A DNA stretch of 64,000 nucleotides, taken from the NCBI GenBank assembly GCA_022539475.1, contig VCMS01000178.1, positions 1 through 64,000 of the forward strand, read 5' to 3'. Each line of letters starts with the position of its first letter. Position 1 is the first letter of the stretch. The stretch is from Gracilaria domingensis. Lineage: Eukaryota > Rhodophyta > Florideophyceae > Gracilariales > Gracilariaceae. The notes under the pieces were generated by a model that had not been told where the DNA came from, did no database searches, and saw only the letters and a program-made list of their open reading frames with translations. Both the position numbers and the translations under genes were made by a program. Shown one piece after another: positions 47,925-57,449 of the stretch.

Positions 47925-48347
47925 GGCGTGAAGTATCCGTACAGCTATCCGACTTCGTAGATGAAGGCACTGCGCCGGCAGCAACCAACCCAAACATATC
48001 TTGTCGACATTTACATAAGTCGGACGTGAGTTAAGAATATACGGTCCTGTCCAGAGTGTTACGCTCCGGAGCCACTGATTGGAAGACGTATCCGCCTCGC
48101 GACGAGTAACATTTGTTCACATAGAGGAAACATACTTTGCAACTGAACTATGACTATAGCATCCTTCTGAACAGGTGAAGCACATGAACAATGGAAGCCG
48201 GACATTTGGGCGGGATAATAAGAAACTACCGTCCAAAATAAAGAAGAAGACCTACTATGGCTAGCCATTTTAGGATTGAGTTCAAAAGTCTACTTTCTGG
48301 ACCTACTCTTGGTAAAGGTTGATCAATCGGTTTTTGAACTCTTAACG
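47925..48347. other. Divergent spacer upstream of the cyclase-family gene
   Basis: About 420 bp, with the palindrome GCTCCGGAGC near 48061. No gene seen. Confidence 0.4.
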
Positions 48348-48665
48348 ATGAAGTTTAAGCTCTTTTTGGACACATGCGATTCCCCTTCACGTGGTGAGTC
48401 CGTCTTTCTTCGGGAAGCAAAACCGATCCGCGGTTGGCTCTTTAACGGAAGAACATGGAGAAGGAGAGAGAAGCTCTTCCTTTGTCTAGCCTTGGAAGTT
48501 CCAAGTTGGAACATTACCAAATACCCTGTGCACATGTACACATACACGGACAAAGGTACATTTGTGGCCACAGCAGTACCAAAGGTATCCTTCTACCTGA
48601 AGGAAAAGCGTGACGATTCGCAACTACGTGTACAGCAAGCCACTTCGGATATTCATCACTGTTGA
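48348..48665 (+). CDS. Hypothetical protein, 105 aa
   Basis: MKFKLFLDTCDSPSRGESVF; the frame opens 24 codons earlier at a TTG. Mixed beta-like sequence (KLFLCLALEVPSWNI, GTFVATAVPKVSFYLKEK). Its 3' end runs into an inverted repeat (CACTTCGGATA at 48641, complement at 48667) whose loop contains the stop codon. Not recognised, and may not be a gene. Confidence 0.3.
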   Translation: MKFKLFLDTCDSPSRGESVFLREAKPIRGWLFNGRTWRRREKLFLCLALEVPSWNITKYPVHMYTYTDKGTFVATAVPKVSFYLKEKRDDSQLRVQQATSDIHHC

Positions 48666-48677
48666 TTATCCGAAGTG
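48641..48677. repeat. 11-bp inverted repeat around a stop codon
   Basis: CACTTCGGATA (48641-48651) and TATCCGAAGTG (48667-48677) flank a 15-base loop containing the TGA of the 105-residue frame. It would form a strong RNA hairpin at the transcript's 3' side. Confidence 0.75.
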
Positions 48678-49534
48678 TGTGTTCAAGCAAGTTGCGAAAG
48701 AACCACTGTGTGGCTGTCTGAGACAGCGTCGCAATAAATGGTGTACGACGTAAGGCTACACGTACAATGTACGACGGTGCAGTACGTGCTCTGCTCTATC
48801 AGTGCAAATTCACGGCGAATCTCTGAGATTTGCAGGCGTCCTCATGACTCATGAGTCATGAGCACCGTATCATTAGCAAAGTCTGCAAAGCGCGGTTATC
48901 GCACATAGCATATCGGCCCGTCCCACACCGTCTTCTTGGTTGCAACACAGCGCGGCTCTCGCCGGCAACCGTTTCCCTTCAAGTGTCCGTAAATCTAAAT
49001 TCCGTGCCCATGCCACCGGTACAAAGGTAAACGGTAGAAGGCTACCTACTGTACCAACGGTAGCACGTGATCAAAGCGGATGGAGTTTTCTGTGAACCGA
49101 AGACGGACAGAAGACGGACAAAGGTGCCGACGGTACCTTAGTACAATGTATCAAAAGTATCACCCAACGCTTCCGTCAAAAACTAACATGTCCGCCGTGG
49201 ATAAACAACTAAACAATGTTCACGCACGTGAAATACGCAATGCAATTGAGCAAGCTGTTTTCAGCTGGTCCATCGCTTTCGTTTGGCTTAGACAAACATG
49301 GCTTATAAAAATTCGTGCTCGCAACGTCTACTCTCGAATTCGTAGCTGCGATATGATGACGCCTTGTTACCATTATCAATACACCATAATGATGCATGAC
49401 TCCGCAGCTGTCGTATCTGCTGAGAGCTTGCGACCAAGAGGCTCTTATCTGAGCAGTCACACACTTCCGCCTCTTTCATTCTGCAATGCTTCCCGCTGTG
49501 CACATATCTGCCCCCTTCCATATCCCCTTGAATC
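48678..49534. other. Repeat- and palindrome-rich spacer
   Basis: It contains GCTGTCT-G-AGACAGC (48713-48727) and a perfect 22-bp palindrome at 48841-48862 (half CTCATGACTCA, holding TGACTCA/TGAGTCA bZIP-type sites). Also present are short direct repeats of GTACGAC (48740-48780), GGTAC/CGGTAG (49018-49065) and AGACGGACA (49100-49118). No supported gene. Confidence 0.55.
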
Positions 49535-51034
49535 ATGCATCTGCGCAAGCAGCGACAACCTTCAGGTATCAAATACCTGTTACCTATCCTTCTTCTCCCG
49601 ACCTTATTCATACCTATTTTGAACCGTCCTCCTCCAATCTTGCCTCCCCCCTTAGCCCCGCTGACATCTCAGTTTACCGTAACATACCCTCCCTCTACAA
49701 ATGACTGGAAACGCCCGCTTACCATTGCCGCTTATGCCCGAATACTCGGGTCTAAATATGAGCTTTCCTTGTTAACGTCTGGTATTGATCTTCGCTCGTT
49801 TGGTCGAAGCTTCCGAGTCTTCGGTTGTTTGATTGGGAACGTGCCCATAAGCGCCACTCAAGTCTTTCCGGAACTCACAGTGTGTGAAGTGGATCCCTGC
49901 CTTTTGACTGGCAATATTCCAATTACCGTCTTGCTTTACGATGACGACAATCTTCGTCAAGCGATGGAATTGAGCTTTATCAGCAAAAGTGAAAACTTTA
50001 CTATACATCCTGGAGATGTAGTTCCGTTTCATCCCAATGACACTTATAAATTAGAGGAACCGCTGGCTTCAGTACGTACCTCGGTACACTGGGACGAAAA
50101 TCTGTTGGACATCGAAAATGGTCTGAGATATGAGTTATGTCTCATGACCGCAATGCGTCAAGAGCCGTTCCTGCTTCCTGGATGGATCGAGTATTATAGA
50201 AGAATGGGTGTGGACTATTTCTACATATATGAGAACAATGCTGAAAACCCCCTCAATCTGAGAAAGTATGCCAATTTTGTGGAAGTCGTCCGATGGCCGT
50301 GGTCTCGCTCACAAATGCAAAGCAACAATCACTTTTTGAAAGCCTCTGCTGCGCGTTGCAAGTATGTTGCATTCTTTGATGCCGACGAATACACGATGGT
50401 TGGTGATGTCCGACCTGGTGCCCTTAAGCGTTATATATTGCAGAAGACTTTCATGGAAGGGTATCAGCAGATTTCTTTCCGTTTCTTGAACATGATCAAC
50501 AACGGATACGTTCGCCGCCCAAGAGGATTTTTACCAGAACTTTATACGACCAGAGAAAAGAATCAGACTTCTGTACTCGGGAAAGTGCTCATAGACACGG
50601 ATAGTATGTGGACGTGGAATAGCGTGCACAAAGTTAACGCGCATACAAACTATACAGTCCGCACCTATTGGAATAAGACTCAGGAGTATGAGCCCACGTC
50701 ACTTAAGCACAACTCCATGCTTGTACACTTCACACATAGAAGTTGGGAAGATTACTGTGCCAAGAACGCAGCTGGTGGTGCGAGCACTTTAACGGCCATG
50801 CCCGAACGGGAAATGAACGTGAGTAAGCCTGATCCGAAGTACATGGAAAGAGATGGAGTGGAGTTCATATTCTTTCGCAGTTTGTGGCGTGAGATGATGA
50901 ATCATCCAGATCGTAAAGGCATAACCCTCGTGTGGAAGAACGCTAAGGGAGAGCAGTGTCATCAATTGTATTGTCCTCATTGCGTATTTCTTCGGTTGGG
51001 ACACTCCCAGTGTTTGGATGATTATGCTTACTGA
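49535..51034 (+). CDS. GT92-type glycosyltransferase, type II membrane protein
   Basis: 499 residues. A short cytosolic tail (MHLRKQRQPSGIK) precedes one membrane anchor (YLLPILLLPTLFIPIL) and a Pro-rich stem. The catalytic domain, in the Golgi lumen, has GWIEYYRRMGVDYFYIYENN, FVEVVRWPW, the metal-binding KYVAFFDADEY (DxD-type) and a late HFTHRSWEDYC. This order is that of the DUF23/GT92 family, which in animals and plants adds beta-linked galactose. N-glycosylation sequons (NQT, NYT, NKT) fit a luminal protein. Intact; donor and acceptor unknown. Confidence 0.85.
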   Translation: MHLRKQRQPSGIKYLLPILLLPTLFIPILNRPPPILPPPLAPLTSQFTVTYPPSTNDWKRPLTIAAYARILGSKYELSLLTSGIDLRSFGRSFRVFGCLIGNVPISATQVFPELTVCEVDPCLLTGNIPITVLLYDDDNLRQAMELSFISKSENFTIHPGDVVPFHPNDTYKLEEPLASVRTSVHWDENLLDIENGLRYELCLMTAMRQEPFLLPGWIEYYRRMGVDYFYIYENNAENPLNLRKYANFVEVVRWPWSRSQMQSNNHFLKASAARCKYVAFFDADEYTMVGDVRPGALKRYILQKTFMEGYQQISFRFLNMINNGYVRRPRGFLPELYTTREKNQTSVLGKVLIDTDSMWTWNSVHKVNAHTNYTVRTYWNKTQEYEPTSLKHNSMLVHFTHRSWEDYCAKNAAGGASTLTAMPEREMNVSKPDPKYMERDGVEFIFFRSLWREMMNHPDRKGITLVWKNAKGEQCHQLYCPHCVFLRLGHSQCLDDYAY

Positions 51035-51917
51035 GATTTGATCCCGTCTGGGAGAACGATAAACCAGCGTTTTTAGGATTTCTGAAGATCATCTGGAGGT
51101 GATCATGTGTTACGTGTTCGGGGTCACGTCCGTGCAGGGGGGGGGGGGGAATGGTTTCTAGTAGAAACTTCCTACCCATTGCTATTGAAAATAAAATCGA
51201 ACCCACCCTCTGAGCCTTCTTCTTTAATTCCGCATTGGTTGTTGGCCTCCGTTGGAGATCCATCTGCCGACTCATTTCGCCCCGATCGCCGAAGCGTCCG
51301 GACCCAGCTACACCGCGGGGAGGCGAGTAGCACGTTCCCGAATTGAGCCTTTATAGTATTAAGTTACTACCAGAAGTTGTGAGATACGGGTATAGGAGTG
51401 CTTCTTTATTACGGGCAAGGTTTTCTGTTACAAAACTGGAGTGAAGCTTCAAGTGAGGCTTTCTTCAGAAAGGCAAAGAATCCTTGGGGTTCGTGTAGCT
51501 TCAAACGACAAGACCGTCGCACTATCTTCTGGTCACGGCGTGAGTTGCAATAATGTCTAATACGGATTGGATCACATCAAATGTATCCAAGATTCTTAGA
51601 TACAAGTCCACTGACCGTGTGATGAGCCGGTGAGCTTCGACCAGGCGAAGCAAAGAAAGGCAAAACCTATTCAAACATTGATTTCGAAGCAACTTGGTAG
51701 AACAATCGACTTCCTTCACGGGCCAGATCGGTCGGGCTAAATTGTACCTATCATACAAAGGTCGCTGTAAGGATACTCTCGTACACGAGCTTCGTATCAC
51801 GTTTATCTCATGAAGATGATAGACGCCAAACAATGTCGCAAAAGGATTGATGATACATAGACTTCGTCAAAGATCCAATGAGATTCTCATCACACGGAGC
51901 ATGTCATAATCTTGCTT
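51035..51917. other. Convergent spacer, GT92 / poly(A) polymerase
   Basis: It contains a 13-base G run near 51140 directly followed by GTTTCTA-G-TAGAAAC (51154-51168). A minus-strand stretch at 51522-51833 (RVSLQRPLYDRYNLARPIWP, then CLSLLRLVEAHRLITRSVDL) looks coding but has no ATG and no known relative. Confidence 0.45.
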
Positions 51918-53531
51918 TTATTTCCGAGAAGACAAAACCATGTCATAGTCACCTGCGGCCTCATAATCTTCTCGCTTTCTCTTCCTCCCAGATCCTGTCG
52001 CATTTTGCTCCGTGCTCCCCTCAAGAGGACCCCTAATACCTGTTGACAGGCGGACAATCAAACTCATTCCCGGTTTTTTGAACTTCCAAGAATTCATCAT
52101 ACATTCCCAACTAGATATGGCTCTTTTGATTGACGGATCAAGCACAGAGCTCGGCCTCGGAATATTCCCAACGGAAGCTGAAGTTCCGAGCCCAACAAAG
52201 AAACTGCTTGTTTTTTCGCTTGTTTGGTGACAGACTGACTTCACTGCCTCCGGAAAAGGTCGAATGTCTTCCAAACCACATGTTTGTTCCAATTCATATG
52301 TCAATCTTCTTATTCTGGACTCCACAAAATTCTGCCACTCTCTATAATTCGTTGGATCCTTTGCTTTCACCTCAATCACCAAGTAAAGCGGAAAGCAATG
52401 GTCGAAGGGGTACATTTCCACAAGCCTCAGAAGGCCTGCATCTATAGAAAGTGATGCTCGCGTAACTTCTTCCATAATTCGGCAAGCGCGACGAATTTCC
52501 TTCATGATGGCATTATGAGTCGTTCGACAAACATTGTAAGAAGTATTCGTAAATGGAACGACAGGGCAGATGATTTGCATTGGATTTTGGTAGTATGTAC
52601 TCGGTGGCATCCAGTTGTCCCAGTTCCTCCACATGCCATCATACTTTTCGAATGTCATTCGTACAGGCCTCCAAAGAGGAAAAGGAGCCCATTCCCATGC
52701 TGCGTATGTTTTGAAGAATAGGGCTAATAGTCTTATCTCAGAATATCCTTCATAAGTTTGGCATATTCGTGCAGTCAAGATCGCCCAAGAAATTCCACCT
52801 AGGTATCCATGCAAACTCGAATAGATACAACGCCGTTTCGCCCACAACTTCACCATTCTCAGTACGGAGCAGAATGTATCATAGTTTGGAACACCTCGTA
52901 TCATAGCTTGGTCGCTTCTAACTCCTGAGGCACTACGACTTGTGCCGGGATCCACATCCTTTAGAAGTGAGTTGTCCAAGACATCCAAAGGGAATGGAAT
53001 ATAAGAGACGGCCAAAGGAGCGCATTGCATATCCACATTTACTCCATGAAAGAGGAAGCGAATCACCGGAGCATAAGCATCTCGAAGATCTACAATTTGT
53101 TCCGCTTGTCCAGTACGATACAGTAAATCGAGCATGCAAGTGCCCGAATATTCCTCTCCTTTAGCTCGGCAATTGGCTCGATTCTGCGGACCGAAGAAAT
53201 GTTGCTTTCTGGAAACGAAGATGGGGGTGATCACAACAATATCTACGTCCGACCCAGGTCCATCAACGCCTAGAGCATGTGAACCGAAAGAAAACACCCG
53301 TGACAGCTGCTCAACACGCTCTGGAAGCTGAATATGAAACAGATGCGCAACATTTCTAACCCATCGTTGAGCAACTGAATCTAGTGAACTCACGACAAAT
53401 GTTCGTCGTGCCCGCTCTTCATTCGTTAATGACTTCTGATGACGGTCAAGGAAATTTCGAATATTACATCCGTTCATGGTCTTCATTGCAGGAGCTACCC
53501 CAGGGATTTTAATCGAATCAGCCAAGTTCAT
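51918..53531 (-). CDS. Canonical nuclear poly(A) polymerase
   Basis: 537 residues. The nucleotidyltransferase signature FGSHALGVDGPGSDVDIVVI places the helical-turn GS at 83-84 and catalytic Asp at 95 and 97, with the third Asp in NVDMQC (D167). The central domain shows LRMVKLWAKRR, GYLGGISWAILTARICQTY and MQIICPVVPFTNTSYNV, followed by an RNA-binding domain (FDHCFPLYLVIEVKA). This is the eukaryotic PAP type that extends pre-mRNA 3' ends with ATP after cleavage. The C-terminus is short and basic (GSGRKRKREDY), a probable nuclear localisation signal. Confidence 0.92.
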   Translation of the reverse strand: MNLADSIKIPGVAPAMKTMNGCNIRNFLDRHQKSLTNEERARRTFVVSSLDSVAQRWVRNVAHLFHIQLPERVEQLSRVFSFGSHALGVDGPGSDVDIVVITPIFVSRKQHFFGPQNRANCRAKGEEYSGTCMLDLLYRTGQAEQIVDLRDAYAPVIRFLFHGVNVDMQCAPLAVSYIPFPLDVLDNSLLKDVDPGTSRSASGVRSDQAMIRGVPNYDTFCSVLRMVKLWAKRRCIYSSLHGYLGGISWAILTARICQTYEGYSEIRLLALFFKTYAAWEWAPFPLWRPVRMTFEKYDGMWRNWDNWMPPSTYYQNPMQIICPVVPFTNTSYNVCRTTHNAIMKEIRRACRIMEEVTRASLSIDAGLLRLVEMYPFDHCFPLYLVIEVKAKDPTNYREWQNFVESRIRRLTYELEQTCGLEDIRPFPEAVKSVCHQTSEKTSSFFVGLGTSASVGNIPRPSSVLDPSIKRAISSWECMMNSWKFKKPGMSLIVRLSTGIRGPLEGSTEQNATGSGRKRKREDYEAAGDYDMVLSSRK

Positions 53532-54568
53532 GGTCTCAATCTAGCGTAGCCGATTGATGAATTGGAGGTAGGAAAAAGATTCTCAAACACAGCCCAAGGA
53601 GTATGCAACTCACTGAAGGAACAAGCTCAGGAAATACTACCAAGTTTCAATCTGTACTATCTTCTTTGCAAAGGCCTGAAACGTTCTGGTCACGGTTGTC
53701 TTTGCCCCTCAACGGAAACAAGAAATTATGACTCGAATGCATACGTTCACGAAAATTCTTTGTTCGGAACCAAAACGAGCATATCTGCTAGTGTAGGAAA
53801 GTTTCTTTACTTCCCAGGAGTCTTACGTTACCAATTGACTCTCTCCATCTGTGGTTTTATGGTATTGGGAACTTGGAAGGATGGTCAAAAAGCTATCGGC
53901 AGGAAACTATTTTGCTACGATATGAACATCCTTCTTTCAATCACGAGACTCATCTTTACGCCGAACTTCAGTGCTCTATTTCTGAGCTCATGTCAATCTA
54001 CCGTAGTGGTACTCTTCTCACAACAGCAACCGAGCACTTATTTGTCCCGTGTTGTATCGAAGCTCTCAAAGAGGATGTCGGGCATATGTTTTGATGCGTG
54101 TAAGGGATGGACGGGGGATCACGACTATTAAAGTTTGAACCTTTCGAGAGGGGGGCCGGATGTTCTTTTTTTCCAACAGAATTTCGTTGCAACTACCGTC
54201 GTAGATGGGCGCCTGAGAACGGACATCAAGTCAGTTTCTTGGTCTCGTGTGTCCATACCTGCGGAAGTAAAAAAATTCTGCCTTTCGTTCTCTTAAGCTG
54301 TTCTTTTTGAACATGCATGCTTCTTTCTCCTCTAGGAGACGAATCTATGTTCATTCAAATGTATGTGTTCTGACTTTTAAACTCCTATATTCCTGGGAGC
54401 CTGGTTGAACTTGGAGAGTTTCTTCTTCCCTGTTTAGACGAAGAAAACAACTTTATAACCGTGCCCCATTCCTGCAATTCGCTAGACACGAAGTGACCTG
54501 CACTGTCTTCTACGTCTTGGCTCCGTTCGCTACTTAAGAAGTTCATATCCTTTTCATCAGTTAGAACA
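53532..54568. other. Intergenic, coding-like fragments but no gene
   Basis: Plus-strand open stretches at 53562-54131 (no ATG at its head) and 53873-54094 overlap in different frames. Segments such as HETHLYAELQCSISELMSIY look protein-like, so a spliced or decayed gene is possible. Nothing recognised. Confidence 0.35.
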
Positions 54569-55669
54569 ATGTGCATTGCAAGCAGAGCAGCGTTTCATAA
54601 TCGACTAGGTTCCATGAACTTTTCCAAAGGCAAAGAGGCTCTGCTACGGACACATTTTCCTAAGTGTTCAGAAGAAATTGGGATTGTTCTTGAGTCCAAA
54701 CATGGTAACTATGGTCTTGCATACGACGAACTTTCAGGGATGAATAGGTTGAAGAAGATGAATAGTGAGTGGAGTGAAGCCATGGCGCGGGCCGAAAAGA
54801 TCACTGCGAGCTATATAGAAGCTGTTGACAGAGATTCCGAGAATCTTCTTGAGTTCTGGAGCAGTCAGTGGAATGATTCCTATGAAGGCTTTTGTCGTGT
54901 TCGTGATGAACTTGCCAATTTACGTGAAATCGTGTTTCATGGTCACTCAGAGAGATCAAGTGAACGAGAAATGTTTCGGAAGCTTTTGAACATCATGATT
55001 CGTTCAAATGCGAAAGAATGGTTTGCAGTTTGGGGAGAACTCGATCTTCACAGATTATCTCCATATCATGCCCTCGAGACATTGAATCGATGCATATGTA
55101 CATGGATGTGGGATGAAGTTCGGATCATATCTGGACAACGGGCGCACAATGGGGCCCATGTTTCGAAAGGGATTCTGTTCAACCTGATTCACAGCGTCAC
55201 TGGGAGAACAGAACCGGATGCTACAAAGTTCGACAAAAATAGAATCAAGACGATAAATGATACAAGGAAGTATATCCATGATAACGGAGTAGAAGTCTTC
55301 TTCTACTCCGATGGTGGTGCTCTATATCTCAGGAGGTCTGAAGATGCGCAGAGAGACTACTTAAGGAACCTGAAAGGCAATCTTCGTTCGCCGAACCTAT
55401 CACGCACGTCACGTCTATCACGCTCAGCACGCTCATCGCGTCTATCACGTTCTTCGCGGCGGAAGAGTGAGTGGTCGGAAGCGGATTGGAAGAATATGAG
55501 GAGCAGTGCAGTTGAAAAGCCGGTGCAGTCCGAGAAGAAAAGGAAACAAGAATCACGCAGAAAGACTATTTGTTCTGCAGCCTGGCGGAGCAAGAGTAAG
55601 CGATCCCCTACATCGCTAAGAAGATCTCCAAGACTGTGCAAGGTGCTGAACAAGGATTCCCGTTCGTAA
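54569..55669 (+). CDS. Hypothetical protein with an SR-like C-terminal tail
   Basis: 366 residues from MCIASRAAFHNRLGSMNF. Residues 1-230 are mostly helical and unrecognised (EFWSSQWNDSYEGFCRVRDE, CTWMWDEVRIISGQ). Residues about 280-310 are an Arg/Ser repeat (RTSRLSRSARSSRLSRSSRR), and more SR pairs recur near the end (RSKSKRSPTSLRRSPR). SR-type tails are common in splicing or nuclear RNA-associated proteins, but no RRM is present. The underlying DNA has tandem cacgtctat/cacgctcag units. Confidence 0.5.
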   Translation: MCIASRAAFHNRLGSMNFSKGKEALLRTHFPKCSEEIGIVLESKHGNYGLAYDELSGMNRLKKMNSEWSEAMARAEKITASYIEAVDRDSENLLEFWSSQWNDSYEGFCRVRDELANLREIVFHGHSERSSEREMFRKLLNIMIRSNAKEWFAVWGELDLHRLSPYHALETLNRCICTWMWDEVRIISGQRAHNGAHVSKGILFNLIHSVTGRTEPDATKFDKNRIKTINDTRKYIHDNGVEVFFYSDGGALYLRRSEDAQRDYLRNLKGNLRSPNLSRTSRLSRSARSSRLSRSSRRKSEWSEADWKNMRSSAVEKPVQSEKKRKQESRRKTICSAAWRSKSKRSPTSLRRSPRLCKVLNKDSRS

Positions 55670-55800
55670 GGACAAAAGACCTGTGAACTTTAGTTGAAAA
55701 CTATACAAAAACTGTCATCCTTCCGGAAGCATGAGCCTCTTCAAAATGGACCTCGCCCTCCTATCCTTGTTTCGTTGCAGCCTATAACTCTTGGTCGGGC

Positions 55801-55968
55801 ATGGCACAAACGTTCTCGCGCTATTTAGCAAATCCTATTCTGCCGCCCCTGAGCGAACGTCAAGGTCTGACAGTTAGTGATATTGTTTCCAAGTGGCGCG
55901 ACAAAGTGTTGGCCTTTCTGTTGAGGGAGCGCTTCTTTGAAGATCGCTCTGCATCAAGTTCTCGTTAA
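55801..55968 (+). CDS. Small conserved-looking protein, 55 aa
   Basis: MAQTFSRYLANPILPPLSER then LTVSDIVSKWRDKVLAFLLR. The frame is open about 22 codons above the ATG, where GTTGCAG could be a splice acceptor, so this may be the last exon of a longer gene. Amphipathic C-terminal helix; not recognised. Confidence 0.3.
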   Translation: MAQTFSRYLANPILPPLSERQGLTVSDIVSKWRDKVLAFLLRERFFEDRSASSSR

Positions 55969-56278
55969 GCTTGTGTCCCCAAAAGAGAGAGAGCAAATCC
56001 TATCTTGGAACCCTTTGTTGCCAACCGACAGTGCACATAAATTTCATTGAAACGCTCTTTCTCGCGGCTAAATTTGTGTTCTTGTCACGCTTGTATCCCA
56101 CACGAGAACCGCACACTTCATGGCCTGCTACGGTGGTCTCACCACACAATGTTCGTTCGGGCCCCGGGACCAATGTCGCTGAGTCCCATGTTGGCTTTCT
56201 GAGACGATATGGAAATGCTCACAAAGCGTTCATTAAAGGAATTATCAAGAGACGTTTTCTGTACATATCCCCAAGGAT
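55969..56278. other. Spacer upstream of the SDR gene
   Basis: 310 bp; an open plus frame (55971-56282) shows no protein-like signature. Confidence 0.35.
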
Positions 56279-57403
56279 ATGAATTCGCGTCCAGGCTTTG
56301 CTAGCCCACACAATTCAAGCTTTCGCACATTCGTCAGATCATCGCACCACGCATTCTCGCAGGCTTCAAGAATGTCTCTCAACCAGCGTACAGTTGTTAT
56401 CACGGGAGCAACGCGTGGTATTGGGCGTGGTCTTGCAATCGGGGTTGGTGAAGCAGGTGGACATGTGATCATCACAGGCCGCACCAAATCCGGACCGCTT
56501 TCACTGGAGGCCACAGCGCAGTGTGTTCGTGAAGCTGGTGGCACCTGTGACTTTCATGTGGTTGACCATGGGGACGATGGTGCCGTATCATCTTTTTTTG
56601 CGACTCTTAAGCAGAGTTTGCACGAACAAAACAGAACTCTTGATGTCTTCGTCAATAATGCGTATTCGGGGGTAGGCTTCTTGACGCAAAGTATAGACAT
56701 TCCATATTGGCTGAAGAGCGCTTCCCGACCCAATGTTGAGGACAGGGAATCGGCTCCCGGTGAAATTTGGGATCTCATAAATGGAGTTGGACTACGGACA
56801 ATCTATGTCTGTGCGATCTATGCTGCTCGTATTATGGCAAACCAACCGAAAGGTGGTCTAATCGTTAACATCTCCTCTTGGGGAGGCCTGGTTTCTATAT
56901 TTGACCCAGTCTATGGTATCGGGAAGAGCGGGGTCGATCGGCTTTCAGCTGAATTAGCTCAAGGTGCGCCCCCCGATGTGCAGTGTTTCACTTTGTATCC
57001 TGGTACTGTTGCAACTGAGGCTATGCGTGAAGCAGTGAAAACCTTCGAAGCAGCTGGGAATAATGAGAAAGCAAAAAGCACGACACAGCCAGATGTGAGC
57101 ATGTGGAACGCCGAAACGCCTCTGTTTGTCGGGAGAGTTCTGGCAGCCATAGTAGCTAGTGATAAGAAGATGTTCGATTCGATGAACGGGCGAATTGTGA
57201 TCGCAGCTGAGGCTGCGCAAAGCCTGAAGATTAGCGACGAATATGGATTTCGGCCTCTATCCTTACGTTCTTTTCGTTTTGCACTGCTAAAGGCACTTCC
57301 AGGTCTTCGGAAGAGCTCTGTTCGCCATCTGATCCCGGCTTCGCTTTGTGTGCCATGGTGGTTAGTTCAAATGCTAGCAGGCGCCGTCAGAGTATGGAAG
57401 TAG
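56279..57403 (+). CDS. Short-chain dehydrogenase, DHRS1-like
   Basis: 374 residues. M1 gives a 31-residue Ser/Phe/His leader with few acids that may target an organelle; a second start at 56372 (MSLNQRTVVITGAT) gives the bare enzyme. NAD(P)-binding TGATRGIGRG, the NNAYSG motif, catalytic Ser in NISSWGG and the YGIGKSG (Tyr-x3-Lys) pair are all present, as is LYPGTVATEAM. NNAY-x-G and the long insert before GLRTIYVCAIYAARIM match DHRS1, a membrane-associated carbonyl/steroid reductase in animals. The C-terminus has a hydrophobic segment (SLCVPWWLVQMLAGAV). Confidence 0.88.
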   Translation: MNSRPGFASPHNSSFRTFVRSSHHAFSQASRMSLNQRTVVITGATRGIGRGLAIGVGEAGGHVIITGRTKSGPLSLEATAQCVREAGGTCDFHVVDHGDDGAVSSFFATLKQSLHEQNRTLDVFVNNAYSGVGFLTQSIDIPYWLKSASRPNVEDRESAPGEIWDLINGVGLRTIYVCAIYAARIMANQPKGGLIVNISSWGGLVSIFDPVYGIGKSGVDRLSAELAQGAPPDVQCFTLYPGTVATEAMREAVKTFEAAGNNEKAKSTTQPDVSMWNAETPLFVGRVLAAIVASDKKMFDSMNGRIVIAAEAAQSLKISDEYGFRPLSLRSFRFALLKALPGLRKSSVRHLIPASLCVPWWLVQMLAGAVRVWK

Positions 57404-57449
57404 AGCCGACTTGACCTCAGAGTTAAGTACGTGGTGGATAAGAAATGGA
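57404..57449. other. 46-bp convergent spacer, SDR / COG7
   Basis: The two genes end 46 bases apart, so their 3' UTRs must overlap as antisense RNA. Confidence 0.7.
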
